A DNA stretch of 64,000 nt from Mycobacterium sp. 852002-51961_SCH5331710. Its GTDB lineage: Bacteria; Actinomycetota; Actinomycetes; Mycobacteriales; Mycobacteriaceae. The stretch's first letter is position 1. Each line of letters begins with the position of its first letter. Shown piece after piece: positions 49,054 through 57,087 of this stretch. A program made the position numbers and the translations under genes. The DNA is taken from positions 81,894 through 145,893 of the forward strand of contig NZ_LZSQ01000037.1 in assembly GCF_001665535.1 (NCBI RefSeq). Reading direction: 5' to 3'. The notes under the pieces were generated by a model. It ran no database searches. It was not told the origin of the DNA and saw nothing but the letters and a program-made list of their open reading frames with translations.

Positions 49054-50250
49054 TTGAACCGCGCAGTGGCGCTGCGGATTGCGGCATGCGGAATCTTGGG
49101 GCTGGGTGCCGCCCTGCTGATCGCCGCGTTGTTGCTGTCCACCTACACCCACAGCAAGATCGCCAAGATCCCGCTGGACCTCGAGGCCACGCTGATCAGC
49201 GACGGCAGCGGCACGGCCTTCGACCCGGCGTCGCTGAACGGGGAACGCTTCGTCGTGGACCGGGATGTGCCGATGGTCCAACAGGAGCAGCTCTCGGTGG
49301 AATCGCCGTCGAACGCCGACGTGGTGACGCTGCAGGTGGGCTCCACGCTGCGCCGCACCGACAGGCAGCAGGACGCTGGGCTGCTGCTGGCCCTGGTCGA
49401 CACCGTGACCGTCAACCGCAGCACCGCCGAGGCCGTGTCCAGCGAGAGCAATCCGGGCGGTGCGGTGCAGAAGCCGCGCGCCATGGAGGACGACAAGCCC
49501 CCGACCAACATCGCGCTGCCGCACGAGGGCCTGGCCTACCGGTTCCCGTTCGACACCGAGAAGAAGACCTACTCCGTCTTCGACCCGATCGCGCAGAAGG
49601 CGTTCGACGCCAACTACGACGGCGAAGAAGACGTCAACGGCTTGACCACCTACCGGTTCGTGCAGAACGTCGGGTACGACTCGGACGGCAAGCTCGTCGA
49701 GCCGGTGAAGTACGCGTCGCTCTACGAGGACGACGCCGACAGCGAGGTCACCGCGCGCGCCGCGATGTGGGGCGTGCCGGGTGAGCCCGACGAACCGATC
49801 ACGATGTCGCGGTATTATGCCGCGCAGCGCACCTTCTGGGTCGACCCGGTGTCCGGGACGATCGTCAAGAAGGACGAGCACGGCTACCACTACTACGCCC
49901 GCGAACCGCTCAAGCCCGAGGTGACGTTCGTCGACTACAAGGTCGCGTTCAACGACGAGACCGTCGAGTCGCAGGTCGCCAGCGCCGGCGACGAGCGCGA
50001 CCGGGTCGCGCTGTGGGGCCGCATCCTGCCGATCACGTTCACCGCGACGGGGCTCGTGCTGCTGGTCGGCGGTGCCCTCCTCGGCTCGTTCAGCCTGCGC
50101 GCGGAGTCCGCGCTGATCGACCCCGGGCTCGACGAAGCCGACCACGGGTTCTTCGACACCCAGGGCATCAAGGTTCCGGGCGCCGAGGCCAAGACCGAGA
50201 AGATCCCGACATCTCGCCCGACCGACCTGCCCCCGGACAGACCGGTCTGA
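49054..50250 (+). CDS. DUF3068 membrane-anchored protein (Rv0227c-like)
   Basis: A 398-residue protein with an N-terminal hydrophobic helix (residues 7-30, IAACGILGLGAALLIAALLLSTY), a large extracytoplasmic beta-rich domain of about 290 residues and a second helix near residue 335 (ILPITFTATGLVLLVGGALLGSF), ending in a proline-rich tail. The family is annotated as DUF3068 or porin PorA-related. TTG start at 49054 with a full AAGGAGG upstream. The neighbour downstream begins 14 bases after its stop. Position within the AftD to glycosyltransferase region suggests envelope biogenesis; no activity can be read from the sequence. Corresponds to Rv0227c. Confidence 0.87.
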   Translation: MNRAVALRIAACGILGLGAALLIAALLLSTYTHSKIAKIPLDLEATLISDGSGTAFDPASLNGERFVVDRDVPMVQQEQLSVESPSNADVVTLQVGSTLRRTDRQQDAGLLLALVDTVTVNRSTAEAVSSESNPGGAVQKPRAMEDDKPPTNIALPHEGLAYRFPFDTEKKTYSVFDPIAQKAFDANYDGEEDVNGLTTYRFVQNVGYDSDGKLVEPVKYASLYEDDADSEVTARAAMWGVPGEPDEPITMSRYYAAQRTFWVDPVSGTIVKKDEHGYHYYAREPLKPEVTFVDYKVAFNDETVESQVASAGDERDRVALWGRILPITFTATGLVLLVGGALLGSFSLRAESALIDPGLDEADHGFFDTQGIKVPGAEAKTEKIPTSRPTDLPPDRPV

Positions 50251-50264
50251 TTCGGCGGTCGGTT

Positions 50265-51950
50265 GTGGCACCGGCGTATGCGCTGGTGCTTGCCCTTGCG
50301 GTGACGGTGCCGCTGCTGGCGCCCGGATATCTGCTGGTGCGCGACGCGGTGTCCACGCCGCGCTCCTATCTGTCTGACGCCGCGCTCGGCCTGTCCGAGG
50401 CCGCGCCGCGGGCGCTGCCGCAGGACTTCTTCATGGCCGTTGTGTCTTCGGTGGTCGACGGCGGCGTGGTGGCCAAGACACTGCTGGTTGCGGGGTTGTG
50501 GCTGGCGGGCTGGGGTGCCGCGCGGCTGGCCGCGGCGGTGGTGCCCGAGTCCGGGGTCGCCGGCCAGTGTGTGGCGGCGACGGTCGCGGTGTGGAATCCG
50601 TACGTCGCCGAGCGCCTGTTGCAGGGCCACTGGAGTCTTCTCGTCGGCTACGGGTGCCTGCCGTGGGTCGCCGCGACGATGCTGCGGCTGCGGGAGTCGG
50701 CGGGGTGGAGTTCGGTGGCGGCGCTGGCGTTTTGGATGGCGCTGGCAGGGCTGACGCCGACCGGGCTGCTGTTGGCGGCGACGGTCGCGCTCGTGTGCGT
50801 CGTCGCCCCCGGGCAGGGCTGGCGGCGGGGGCGGTGTGCGGGCGTGGCGCTGGGTATGACGGTGGTCGCGGCGTTGCCGTGGTTGGTGGCGGCGGCGGTG
50901 GCGCGCTCGTTGGAGTCGTCGCAGGCCGACGGTGTCGTCGCGTTTGCGGCTCGCGCAGAACCGGGCCTCGGGACGCTGTTCAGCCTGGCCGGGCTGGGCG
51001 GTATCTGGAATGCCGATGCGGTACCGCCCTCTCGTACAACGCTTTTCGCGATCGTCGCCACCGTGGTGATGCTCGCTGTGGTGGCTCTTGGCCTGCCGGT
51101 CGTATTGCGGCGGCCCGCGGCGGTGCCGCTCATGGTGCTCGCCGGGGTGGCCGTCGTGCTGCCCGCGCTGATGGCCACCGGGCCGGGGCTCAGCCTGCTC
51201 GAGGCGGTCATCCGCGCCTTTCCCGGCCTCGGGGTGGTCCGAGACGGGCAGAAGTGGGTGGCGCTGGCGATGCCCGGCTACGCGCTGGCCGGTGCTGGTG
51301 CGGTCGTCGTCGCGGGACGCCGGGTACCGGCCGCGGTGGCCGCGACGCTCTGCTGCGTGGCGTTGATCGCGACGCTGCCGGACCTGGCGTGGGGGGTGGG
51401 CGGCCGGGTCGCGGCCGTGCAGTATCCGCCGGGATGGGCGAAGGTGGCCGCTCTGATCAACGAAGACCCGCGCACGGTCGCCGTGATGCCGATGGGCAGC
51501 ATGCGGCGGTTCGAGTGGGCGGGCGACGCGCCGGTGCTCGACCCGCTGCCTCGGTGGGTGCGCGCCGACGTCTTGACCACCGGCGATCTGCAGATCGGTG
51601 ACCGCACCGTGTACGGCGAAGGGCAACGCGCCCGCGACGTGCAGGAGATCCTCGTCGAGAGCGCCGACCGCCGACTGCTCGCGGACGCGGGCGTCGGCTG
51701 GGTCGTCGTAGAATCAAGCGGCGTCGAATCGAGCGGTGCGACAACACCTTTGCCGCTACCCGTGGCCTATGCCGACGACGACCTCAGGCTGTATCGCGTG
51801 GGTGGCTCGACGCCGCCGGCCGACAAAAGGGCGGTGGTGGTGGCCGCGCACCTGGCGTGGCTGGCGATGCTGGTTGCGGGCGCGGGTGTCGGGATGGCGC
51901 GGAGGTTGAGCAAGGCGCCGCCACGAGTCAGGGCACCTCACCGTCGATGA
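50265..51950 (+). CDS. Large polytopic membrane protein (Rv0226c-like)
   Basis: A 561-residue protein with about ten to twelve helices, for example YALVLALAVTVPLLAPGYLLV, LLVAGLWLAGWGAARLAAAVV, LTPTGLLLAATVALVCVV and VVMLAVVALGLPVVL, and one soluble loop of about 150 residues near the C-terminus (KVAALINEDPRTVAVMPMGS onwards). The WNPYVAERLLQGHWSLL motif after TM3 resembles the extracytoplasmic loops of GT-C glycosyltransferases, so a sugar-transfer role is possible but not shown. Start uncertain: GTG at 50265 gives a short N-terminus before the first helix and no ribosome site is clear. Probably co-transcribed with the DUF3068 gene. Corresponds to Rv0226c. Confidence 0.8.
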   Translation: MAPAYALVLALAVTVPLLAPGYLLVRDAVSTPRSYLSDAALGLSEAAPRALPQDFFMAVVSSVVDGGVVAKTLLVAGLWLAGWGAARLAAAVVPESGVAGQCVAATVAVWNPYVAERLLQGHWSLLVGYGCLPWVAATMLRLRESAGWSSVAALAFWMALAGLTPTGLLLAATVALVCVVAPGQGWRRGRCAGVALGMTVVAALPWLVAAAVARSLESSQADGVVAFAARAEPGLGTLFSLAGLGGIWNADAVPPSRTTLFAIVATVVMLAVVALGLPVVLRRPAAVPLMVLAGVAVVLPALMATGPGLSLLEAVIRAFPGLGVVRDGQKWVALAMPGYALAGAGAVVVAGRRVPAAVAATLCCVALIATLPDLAWGVGGRVAAVQYPPGWAKVAALINEDPRTVAVMPMGSMRRFEWAGDAPVLDPLPRWVRADVLTTGDLQIGDRTVYGEGQRARDVQEILVESADRRLLADAGVGWVVVESSGVESSGATTPLPLPVAYADDDLRLYRVGGSTPPADKRAVVVAAHLAWLAMLVAGAGVGMARRLSKAPPRVRAPHRR

Positions 51951-51993
51951 CCTCGCCGTCGGCTGGCGGCAACCGGATGTCATACCCGACACT

Positions 51994-52007
51994 TACAATC
52001 GCACGTA
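51994..52007 (+). promoter_or_regulatory. Leaderless -10 box for the 13E12-type gene
   Basis: TACAAT at 51994-51999 ends seven bases before the ATG at 52007, the spacing expected when transcription starts at the A of ATG. No ribosome site is present. Confidence 0.55.
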
Positions 52008-53479
52008 TGTTCGACACGGCGAGCGACGCGGGGCTGGTCGACCTGATGGGCCAGGCGCAGCGCGCGAGCCGACGGGAGTTCGCGCGTCAGCTGTTGGCTA
52101 TCGGGCACTTCAGCCTGCGCCGCGTCCCCGAATGCGATGGCGTGAACGACGACAAGGTGGTCGACGACTGGGAGGTCGTGGCTGCCGAGATCGGTGCCGA
52201 ACTCGGCATCAGCCGCGGACGGGCCTCGTCCATGATGAGCTCGGGCCAGGCCCTGATCCAACGGCTTCCCAAGGTGGCGAAGCTGTTCGCCGCCGGTGAG
52301 ATCGACTGGCTGGTGGTCAACATGCTGATCTATCGCACCGAGCTCATGGTCAGCGAGGACGCCTGCGCACTGATCGACGCGATCTTCGCCGACCGGGCCG
52401 CCCAATGGAACCACCTGTCGTACAACAAGCTTGTCGAGGTCGTCGACTGGCTTGTCCTTCAAATCGACCCGGACGCGGTGCGCCGAGCCAAATCCCGTGA
52501 CGACGACCGCCATTTCGACGTCACACCGGGCCAATACGGAATGGCCGACATCGTCGCCTGCCTACGCGGCGTCGACGGGGTGGCTTTGACTCAGCGACTC
52601 GACGCGCTGGCCGCCACGGTCTGCCGGGAGGATCCACGTACGCATCGCCAGCGCCGGGCGGACGCGATCGCGGCGATCCTCGCCCACGAAGACGCGATGG
52701 CGTGCCTATGCGAACGGCCGGACTGCCCTGCCGCCGGCAGAACGGCAACCACCGTAGTGGTCCATGTGCTCGCCGAGCGGGACACCGTCGAGGGCACGGG
52801 CTCGACACCTGGGTATGTGTCCGGGCTGGGCCCGGTTCCGGCGCCGACCGTTGCCGAGGTGGCGCGCCACGCCCAGCGGCGCCCCGTCGAGGCTCCCGAC
52901 AACGCCGAACCCGAACCGCAGTACCGTCCCTCGACCGCGCTGGCCAACTTCGTACGCTCCCGCGACCTCACCTGCCGGTGGATGAATTGCGACCGCCCCG
53001 CCTGGCGATCCGACATCGACCACGCCGCGCCCTGGCCCTATGGGCCCACCCATCCGTCCAACAACGCCTGCTTCTGCCGGCTGCACCACCTGATGAAGAC
53101 GTTCTACTACGGACCCGGCGGCTGGATCGTGCAACAGCAACCCGACGGCACCGTCATATTCACCAGTCCGACCGGGCGTATCCACACCACGACCCCGTTC
53201 GGAGCGATGCTGTTTCCGCAACTCGGCGCCTCCACCGGCACGCTTCACGTGCCCGAGGTGCCGGCACCGACACCGGGACGCGGGATCTGCATGCCCACCC
53301 GCCGACGGACCCGCCGCCAGAACCGCGAGCGGCGCATCCAAGGCGAGCGCGCCCTCAATGCCACGATCCGAGCGGAGAACACCACGCCGACCACTCCGAG
53401 TTCCGGCAGCTTCTACCCCCTGGGTACCGGTCCGCCGACCGACCCGAGAGTTCTGATGGACGATCTGCCGCCGTTCTAG
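52007..53479 (+). CDS. 13E12-type repeat protein with DUF222 and HNH endonuclease domain
   Basis: A 490-residue member of the multicopy mycobacterial 13E12/REP family. The N-terminal DUF222 domain covers about residues 20-280 (AAEIGAELGISRGRASSMMSSGQAL, LPKVAKLFAAGEIDWLVVNML). The HNH nuclease motif near residues 325-365 reads CRWMNCDRPAWRSDIDHAAPWPYG then NNACFCRLHHLMK, with zinc-binding Cys pairs and DH/N/H catalytic residues intact. The C-terminal ~90 residues are Arg- and Pro-rich and likely disordered. Such genes occur in variable numbers at different loci and have been suspected of mobility; no inverted terminal repeats or target duplication are visible around this copy. It lies between Rv0226c- and Rv0225-like genes. 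Confidence 0.9.
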   Translation: MFDTASDAGLVDLMGQAQRASRREFARQLLAIGHFSLRRVPECDGVNDDKVVDDWEVVAAEIGAELGISRGRASSMMSSGQALIQRLPKVAKLFAAGEIDWLVVNMLIYRTELMVSEDACALIDAIFADRAAQWNHLSYNKLVEVVDWLVLQIDPDAVRRAKSRDDDRHFDVTPGQYGMADIVACLRGVDGVALTQRLDALAATVCREDPRTHRQRRADAIAAILAHEDAMACLCERPDCPAAGRTATTVVVHVLAERDTVEGTGSTPGYVSGLGPVPAPTVAEVARHAQRRPVEAPDNAEPEPQYRPSTALANFVRSRDLTCRWMNCDRPAWRSDIDHAAPWPYGPTHPSNNACFCRLHHLMKTFYYGPGGWIVQQQPDGTVIFTSPTGRIHTTTPFGAMLFPQLGASTGTLHVPEVPAPTPGRGICMPTRRRTRRQNRERRIQGERALNATIRAENTTPTTPSSGSFYPLGTGPPTDPRVLMDDLPPF

Positions 53480-53490
53480 CGTCGCGAAGG

Positions 53491-54651
53491 CTATACGACG
53501 CCGCTGACGTATTGCCCGGAGTGCACGGACTCGAGCACGGTGCGCATCGCGTCGGCGCTCTGCTGCCAAGAGAATTCGCCGCAGCGGGCGTGCGCCTTGG
53601 TTCCGAGTTGTTCGCGCAGAACATGGTCGGACAGCAGCTCGCCCAGACCGTCGACCAGACCGTCGAAGTCGTCGACCAGCACGCCGGTCACGCCGTCGAC
53701 GACCGAGTCGGTCAGCCCGCCCGAGGATCTATAGCCGATGGTGGGCACCGAATGCTGGCCGGCTTCGATGACCGCCAGCGCCCAACCCTCTTTGCGTGAC
53801 GGCAAAACGTGCACCCAGGCTTCCTGCAGCACACGGTGTTTCGCTTCATCGTCGATATGCCCGTGGAACGTGACGGCGTCGGAGATGCCGAGCAGCGCGG
53901 CGTGTTCGACGAGCCGCTGCTCCCACCAGCCGCCGCCGACGATGTCGAGCGTCAGGTTCGGGATGCGCGGACGCAGCGCGGCGACGGATTCGAGCGCGTC
54001 CTCGATCTGCTTGTGCGGCACCAGCCTTGACAGCACCACCACCTTCGGCGTCGCCGCGCGCCGGCCGGTCAACGTCGACGCGGGTGCATCGTCGAGACCG
54101 TTGCGCACCACCGCGATCTGTGCGGGTCGCACACCCAACGCCGCGAGATCGCGCGCCGACGGCAGCGACACCGTGACGTACTGATTGCGCCGGTGCGCCC
54201 GCGGCGAGAGCCTCGACTCGACGAACCACCCGACGCGGCCCTTCACGGGACCGGCCACCGGCCACTGTTCGCGGTGGCAGTGGTGCACGAGCACCGCGAC
54301 GCGCCGCCCGTAGGCGAGCCTCGCCATGAACGGGATGCCGTTCTGGGTGTCGATCACCACGTCCGGCCGCACGCGTCGCAACGGCCCCAGCCCGATGCGG
54401 GCGAACACCATCGCGAGCCCTGCCCAGATGTAGACCGTGTGCCGTCCCCCGCCGCGGCTGACCCGGACTCCGTCGACGACCTCGCGGCGCCGCGCCCCCG
54501 GATAGCGCGCGGTGCGCAGCGTGACCTCGACTCCCGAGGCGGCCAGCTGCGCGCCGATGCGCTGCAGGTAGGCCTCGCTGCCGCCCCCTTGGGGATGGCC
54601 GGTGTCGCGCCAGCACAGCAGCAGCACCGATCGGAGCGGACGGGAAGACAT
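53491..54651 (-). CDS. Glycosyltransferase, GT4 family (Rv0225-like)
   Basis: A 386-residue GT-B cytosolic glycosyltransferase. N-terminal acceptor domain begins VLLLCWRDTGHPQGGGSEAYLQRIGAQL, with the glycine-rich GGGSE loop typical of GT4. The C-terminal donor domain has VVVLSRLVPHKQIEDALES and the PSRKEGWALAVIEAG E-x7-E motif for nucleotide-sugar binding. Start at the ATG at 54651 (MSSRPLRSVLLL); a longer frame exists but overlaps the divergent methyltransferase start. Only 46 bases separate the two start codons. Corresponds to Rv0225. The sugar donor is not identifiable; neighbours suggest envelope polysaccharide or glycolipid. Confidence 0.9.
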   Translation of the reverse strand: MSSRPLRSVLLLCWRDTGHPQGGGSEAYLQRIGAQLAASGVEVTLRTARYPGARRREVVDGVRVSRGGGRHTVYIWAGLAMVFARIGLGPLRRVRPDVVIDTQNGIPFMARLAYGRRVAVLVHHCHREQWPVAGPVKGRVGWFVESRLSPRAHRRNQYVTVSLPSARDLAALGVRPAQIAVVRNGLDDAPASTLTGRRAATPKVVVLSRLVPHKQIEDALESVAALRPRIPNLTLDIVGGGWWEQRLVEHAALLGISDAVTFHGHIDDEAKHRVLQEAWVHVLPSRKEGWALAVIEAGQHSVPTIGYRSSGGLTDSVVDGVTGVLVDDFDGLVDGLGELLSDHVLREQLGTKAHARCGEFSWQQSADAMRTVLESVHSGQYVSGVV

Positions 54652-54697
54652 CGGCAACAGCGTAGTCGGGCCGAGGCGCTGCGTAGGGTTCGGTTCC

Positions 54698-55459
54698 ATG
54701 TCAGTCACGGACAGGTTCGCCGACCGGGCGACGCTGTCGCGGTCGCTGCGCCTGCTCGCGGAGTTCCGCTTCGAGCAACCCGACCCCGCCCGCTTCTACG
54801 GCGCGCTCGGCCGCGACACCGCTGACATGATCGCCGACCTGTGGCTCGGCGCTTGTCATTCGTCGCCGGTCGGGCTCACCGTGCTCGACGTCGGGGGCGG
54901 GCCGGGATATTTCTCGGAAGCGTTCACGGACAGGAGTTTTCGCTACATCGGGGTCGAGCCGGATCCGGCCGAGATGCACGCCGCTCCCGGGGCGGTCACA
55001 CCGACCACCTACGTGCGGGCGTCCGGGATGGCGTTGCCGTTCGCCGACGACAGCGTCGACATCTGCCTGTCCTCGAACGTCGCCGAACATGTGCGGCACC
55101 CCTGGCGCATGGGCGCGGAGATGCTGCGGGTGACCAGGCCCGGCGGGTTGGTGGTGCTGTCGTACACCGTGTGGTTGGGCCCGTTCGGCGGGCACGAGAC
55201 CGGGCTGTGGCACTACCTCGGCGGCGCCCGCGCCGCGCGCCGATACACCCGTCGACACGGTCATCCGCCGAAGAACAACTACGGCTCGTCACTGTTCGCG
55301 GTGTCGGCGGCCGACGGCCTGCAGTGGGCGGCGAGCACCGGCGCCTTGATCGCCGCATTCCCCCGCTACCACCCGCGATGGGCGTGGTCGCTGACCGAGG
55401 TGCCGGTGCTGCGGGAGTTCCTCGTGAGCAACCTGGTGCTGGTCCTGCGGGCGCTCTGA
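54698..55459 (+). CDS. SAM-dependent methyltransferase (Rv0224c-like)
   Basis: A 253-residue class I methyltransferase. SAM motif I is VLDVGGGPGYFSEAF; the acidic residue of motif II is in YIGVEPDPAEM; motif III is VDICLSSNVAEHVRHPWRMGAEMLRVTRPGGLVVLSYT. Length and sequence match M. tuberculosis Rv0224c. ATG at 54698 has TAGGGT at 54684-54689 as a possible -10 and no ribosome site, so it may be leaderless. Divergent from the GT4 gene, which makes methylation of a sugar or lipid product possible; the acceptor is unknown. Cytosolic. Confidence 0.9.
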   Translation: MSVTDRFADRATLSRSLRLLAEFRFEQPDPARFYGALGRDTADMIADLWLGACHSSPVGLTVLDVGGGPGYFSEAFTDRSFRYIGVEPDPAEMHAAPGAVTPTTYVRASGMALPFADDSVDICLSSNVAEHVRHPWRMGAEMLRVTRPGGLVVLSYTVWLGPFGGHETGLWHYLGGARAARRYTRRHGHPPKNNYGSSLFAVSAADGLQWAASTGALIAAFPRYHPRWAWSLTEVPVLREFLVSNLVLVLRAL

Positions 55460-55513
55460 ACGGTCGACTGCAACAGGTTCTCGTTTTGCGTCGCGATAGG
55501 TAGTGTGACGGTC

Positions 55514-56989
55514 ATGACACAGAGCACCGCGTTTCGGACACAGTGGGACAAGCTGTTCATCGGCGGTAAGTGGGTCGAGCCGGCCACCTCGGATGTGATC
55601 GAGGTGCACTCGCCCGCGACCGGTGAGGTGGTGGGCAAGGTGCCGCTGGCCTCGGCCGCCGACGTCGACGCGGCCTGCGCCGCCGCGCGCAAGGCGTTCG
55701 ACGAGGGCCCGTGGCCGCACAAGTCGCCGCAGGAGCGCGCCGAGGTGCTGGCGGCGGCGGTGAAGCTGATGGAGGAACGCGGCGAGGAACTCAAGTTCCT
55801 GTTGGCCGCCGAGACCGGTCAGCCACAGACGATCGTCGACATGATGCAGTACGGCGCCGCGATGTCGGCGTTCCAGTACTTCGCGGGCGCCGCGGACAAG
55901 TTCCCGTGGAAGGAGATCCGCGACGGCATCTACGGTCAGACGCTGGTGCTGCGCGAGCCGATCGGCGTCGTCGGCGCCGTCACCGCATGGAACGTGCCGT
56001 TCTTCCTGGCCGCCAACAAGCTCGGGCCGGCGCTACTGGCCGGCTGCACCGTGGTGCTCAAGCCGGCCGCCGAGACGCCGCTGTCGGTGTTCGCGATGGC
56101 CGAGATGTTCGCCGAGGCCGGCCTGCCCGAAGGGGTGCTGTCGATCGTGCCCGGCGGCCCGGAGACCGGTCGCGCGCTGACCGCCAACGACCTGATCGAC
56201 AAGTACACGTTCACCGGCAGCAGCGCGGTGGGCAAGGAGATCGCCAAGATCGCCGCCGAGAAGCTCAAGCCGTGCACGCTGGAGCTCGGCGGTAAGTCCG
56301 CCGCGATCATCCTCGAGGACGCCGACCTGGACTCCACGCTGCCGATGCTCGGGTTCTCCGGTGTGATGAACAGCGGGCAGGCCTGCGTCGCGCAGACCCG
56401 CATCCTCGCGCCGCGCTCGCGCTACGAGGAGGTCGTGGAGAAGGTCGCGAACTTCGTCGGCGCGATGCCCGTCGGCCTGCCCGACGACCCGAACGCCGCG
56501 ATCGGCCCGCTGATCTCGGAGAAGCAGCGCGACCGCGTCGAGTCCTACATCAAGAAGGGCGTCGACGAGGGTGCCCGCATCGTCACCGGCGGTGGCCGTC
56601 CCGAGGGATTGGACAACGGCTGGTTCGTACAGCCGACCGTGTTCGCCGATGTCGACAACTCGATGACGATCGCCCAGGAGGAGATCTTCGGCCCCGTGCT
56701 GGCGGTCATCCCCTACGAGGACGAAGAGGACGCGATCCGCATCGCCAACGACTCGGTGTACGGGCTCGCGGGTTCGGTGTGGACCACCGACAACAAGAAG
56801 GCGCTCGAGGTCGCATCGAAGATCCGCACCGGTACGTACGCGGTCAACATGTACGCCTTCGATCCCGGCGCCCCGTTCGGCGGCTACAAGAACTCCGGCA
56901 TCGGCCGCGAGAACGGCCCCGAGGGCATCGAGGCCTACGTCGAGCACAAGAGCGTGCTGCTGCCGTTCGGCTACACCCCCGAGGACTGA
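55514..56989 (+). CDS. NAD(P)-dependent aldehyde dehydrogenase (Rv0223c-like)
   Basis: Oxidises aldehydes to carboxylates. It has 491 residues. Catalytic C291 in SGQACVAQTRI and general base E257 in LELGGKS; the nucleotide-binding FTGSSAVGKEIAK and the C-terminal PFGGYKNSGIGRENGPEG are intact. Close in sequence to Rv0223c. ATG at 55514 rather than the GTG at 55505: TAGTGT at 55501-55506 ends seven bases before the ATG, fitting a leaderless mRNA and leaving the GTG upstream of the transcript start. Convergent with the second fadE gene, with a perfect 14-bp inverted repeat between. Substrate not specified by sequence. Confidence 0.92.
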   Translation: MTQSTAFRTQWDKLFIGGKWVEPATSDVIEVHSPATGEVVGKVPLASAADVDAACAAARKAFDEGPWPHKSPQERAEVLAAAVKLMEERGEELKFLLAAETGQPQTIVDMMQYGAAMSAFQYFAGAADKFPWKEIRDGIYGQTLVLREPIGVVGAVTAWNVPFFLAANKLGPALLAGCTVVLKPAAETPLSVFAMAEMFAEAGLPEGVLSIVPGGPETGRALTANDLIDKYTFTGSSAVGKEIAKIAAEKLKPCTLELGGKSAAIILEDADLDSTLPMLGFSGVMNSGQACVAQTRILAPRSRYEEVVEKVANFVGAMPVGLPDDPNAAIGPLISEKQRDRVESYIKKGVDEGARIVTGGGRPEGLDNGWFVQPTVFADVDNSMTIAQEEIFGPVLAVIPYEDEEDAIRIANDSVYGLAGSVWTTDNKKALEVASKIRTGTYAVNMYAFDPGAPFGGYKNSGIGRENGPEGIEAYVEHKSVLLPFGYTPED

Positions 56990-57030
56990 TCTTTCTTTCC
57001 GCGAGCTGGGCCCACGCCGAAGGCAGGGGA

Positions 57031-57074
57031 ACGTAAAACTGCCTGAAATCGCGTAAAAGTAGGCAGTTTTACGT
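57031..57074. terminator. Perfect 14-bp inverted repeat between convergent genes
   Basis: ACGTAAAACTGCCT at 57031-57044 and its exact complement at 57061-57074, with a 16-base loop that contains another GTAAAA. It lies 41 bases after the aldehyde dehydrogenase stop and 13 bases beyond the fadE stop, so it probably terminates both transcripts. The A/T-rich stem ends are unusual for this genome. Confidence 0.65.
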
Positions 57075-57087
57075 CTGCTCGCCGGTA

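Noticed and set aside
49054..50250. DUF3068 protein considered as a true porin
   Set aside because: Database names link the family to PorA, but this protein has two hydrophobic helices and a large soluble domain, not an outer-membrane barrel or short helical porin.
52007..53479. 13E12-type gene considered as an intein, group II intron or insertion-sequence transposase
   Set aside because: It is a free-standing DUF222-HNH protein with no host gene split, no reverse transcriptase and no terminal inverted repeats seen.
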